From Candidatus Zixiibacteriota bacterium (lineage in GTDB: Bacteria; Zixibacteria; MSB-5A5; GN15; PGXB01), in NCBI GenBank assembly GCA_030642025.1, contig DAOWOO010000080.1, forward strand, positions 1 through 6,527: a DNA stretch of 6,527 nucleotides. Reading direction: 5' to 3'. The notes under the pieces are model-generated. The model was not told the origin of the DNA and made no database searches. It saw nothing but the letters and a program-made list of their open reading frames with translations. The position numbers and the translations under genes are program-made. Position 1 is the stretch's first letter. Each line of letters starts with the position of its first letter. Below, one piece after another: positions 5,081-6,527 of the stretch.

Positions 5081-6527
5081 CGAAAAAGAAACTTGCATAT
5101 CTGTTTTTTCTGGCCCTGTTCGTTCCGGCGGCCGTCGGCGTTTTTGCCGAAGAACCAGGCATCCGGGCACGACTGGAGGTACCTTCCTCGTTTATCTCAG
5201 GCTATCCGGATAATAGACTTCGTCCGATAGTCTCTATTTCATTCGATCAACATGACAACATGCCCATGATTTTATCGACGCCGCCTAAAGTCGTTCGATC
5301 AAGTTATGAGAATCATTCACTAACCTTTGGCGCTTTTTATTATAAACAGGGTAGATACCTTTATGAATATACCCCCCGAACGGTCGATGCCAACGATTTC
5401 TTCAATTATCGTAAAGAAGTCATACTTAAGCGCAAGCAGAGTGAACTCCAGGCCAGGGCGCTGGTAAAAGAACAAAAAGACAAAGCCGGGGGGCTGCTGC
5501 AGCTTCGCATTCCGATCAAATCCAAGGCGATGGAATCGTTATTCGGGGAAGGCGGCGCCGGGATAAAGGTTTCGGGATACCATCGCATCACTTTTTCGGG
5601 AAGATCACAATGGGATGACCGGGCCTCGACATCCACCTTCAGGCAGAGCAAATTTCCGTCGCTGAATATGGAGCAGGAATCGCGTTTCGATATCAGCGGC
5701 ACCATCGGGACTAAGATTACCGTATCGGTTTCTCAAGACTCCAAGACTGATATTCCTCTGGCCAACCGAATCATGCTTCGGTACAAAGGCGATGAGGACG
5801 ATATAATCAAGACTATCGAAGCCGGCAATACCACCCTGTCACTTCCCAATACCCGATTTGTCGGTTATTCATCGCGTATTCGCGGGTTATTCGGTGTCAA
5901 GGCCGCCGCGCAGCTCGGCCCGGTCAAGCTTACCGCAATTGCCAGTCAGGAAAAGGGTACCACCGAGCGGACATCCATCACCGCCGGGGCCACCGCCGAT
6001 AAAGAATTCATCCGCGACTACCAGTTTGCATCGGGGCGTATTTTTGATCTCGGGCGGATAGACAGTATCCAGGGAATTTCCTATGCTCCCGACCAGATTG
6101 ATTTTCGGCCCGGCGACACCATCACGTATCTTGAGGTTTACCGCAGTGCCCAGGGAATCAGGATGGGGGACAATACCGCCGCTCTTCAGGCCGAGTTCTA
6201 TATTGATCCGCTGAATCCCGGTGACAGCGCGGTCAGTGAGGTCGGTGTGGTTCAGGTTGAAAGCACTGAATATTATGCTGATTTTATCGAGCATTGGATA
6301 TTGTTTGACCGTTCCAACGCCGGTTCTCAGGCCGAGATTGGCGTTTTCATCATAGTCAAGAGAGCCGACGACGGCCCCCTTGCCGGGCGTATCGATACTA
6401 TCGGTAATATTATTCCGGAAGAAAATCAGCCTTATATACTCAAAATAATCAGGCACAAAAGCCCGTCGCCCATTCAGGAAACCTGGAGTTACATGTGGCG
6501 TAATGTGTACTATCTGTTTGACCAGAA
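5080..6527 (+). CDS. sprA: SprA-family outer-membrane protein of the type IX secretion system, N-terminal part
   Basis: SprA (Sov in Porphyromonas) is the very large beta-barrel through which T9SS cargo crosses the outer membrane; Bacteroidetes members have about 2,400 residues. Here 482 residues are visible, with no stop before the window end. Counting from ACG 5080, residues 1-23 are a signal peptide (KKK, hydrophobic LAYLFFLALFV, cleavage after VFA before EEPG). SprA-type segments follow in order: NYRKEVILKRK; LRIPIKSKAMESLFGEGG; VSGYHRITFSGRSQW; FPSLNMEQESRFDISGTIG; RYKGDEDDIIKTIEAGNT (234-251); LSLPNTRFVGY (253-263); RGLFGVK (268-274); ASQEKGT (from 288); TITYLEVYRS (from 347); and ETWSYMWRNVYYL near the end, where Bacteroidetes SprA has a W-x-x-M-x-K-N-V-Y motif. 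There is no ATG, GTG or TTG between the in-frame TAA at 5041-5043 and the signal peptide. ACG 5080 sits where ATG is expected; ATC 5068 and an assembly error are alternatives. The family call rests on recalled motifs and is strong; the start is uncertain. Confidence 0.85.

Noticed and set aside
5048..5110. c-di-GMP-I (GEMM) riboswitch before sprA
   Set aside because: Only a short CGGTAAAGCTACG stretch resembles the motif. The second half (tetraloop receptor helix and closing GCCGGGUUGCC-like strand) is absent because that sequence encodes the signal peptide.
5887..6456. 189-residue open frame on the minus strand
   Set aside because: It lies fully antisense to the SprA frame, whose protein matches a known family. 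The minus-strand translation shows no recognisable motif and its start has no convincing ribosome site.
1..6527. CRISPR array, tRNA, rRNA, insertion sequence or phage genes
   Set aside because: I saw no regular repeat-spacer pattern, cloverleaf, transposase, terminal repeats or phage-type protein on either strand.

Overview
The window looks like chromosome of an uncultured or little-studied member of the FCB supergroup (Fibrobacteres-Chlorobi-Bacteroidetes and allied candidate phyla). Three genes point this way: a DUF3078 outer-membrane protein, a DUF1844 protein, and the N-terminal third or less of a SprA-type protein, the outer-membrane channel of the type IX secretion system (T9SS). DUF3078 and SprA are typical of Bacteroidetes and relatives. 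DUF1844 is more usual in Deltaproteobacteria, Acidobacteria and candidate phyla. The mix, with moderate GC content and clear AGGAGG ribosome binding sites, suggests a non-Bacteroidetes lineage such as Zixibacteria or a neighbour. That placement is inference, not shown by the sequence.

Layout. 1-398 (+) is the 3' end of pyrC (dihydroorotase). A hairpin at 414-441 ends it and also serves the convergent gene at 467-1360 (-), a secreted DUF3078 beta-barrel candidate. A short divergent region (1361-1473) separates that gene from recG (1474-3561, +), a complete RecG branch-migration helicase with all motifs intact. Downstream on the same strand are a DUF1844 gene (3603-3995), murB (about 4107-5018, probably with its own promoter at 4034-4062) and then a long open frame that runs off the window end.

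That last frame (about 5080-6527+) is the most interesting part. It has a clear signal peptide and long stretches of SprA-family signature sequence, but no ATG, GTG or TTG lies between the upstream in-frame stop (5041-5043) and the signal peptide. The codon where ATG is expected is ACG (5080-5082), so a simple ORF caller would miss or truncate the gene. Its 61-base leader also holds an orphan strong Shine-Dalgarno sequence over the murB stop, and a small hairpin flanked by near-identical GTAAAGCYA repeats.

The genes cover housekeeping (pyrimidine synthesis, replication-fork repair, peptidoglycan precursor synthesis) and envelope biogenesis (MurB, the DUF3078 barrel, the SprA channel). No RNA gene, mobile element, CRISPR array or phage gene was seen. 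Apart from gene starts, there is no gene-free stretch longer than about 115 bases.
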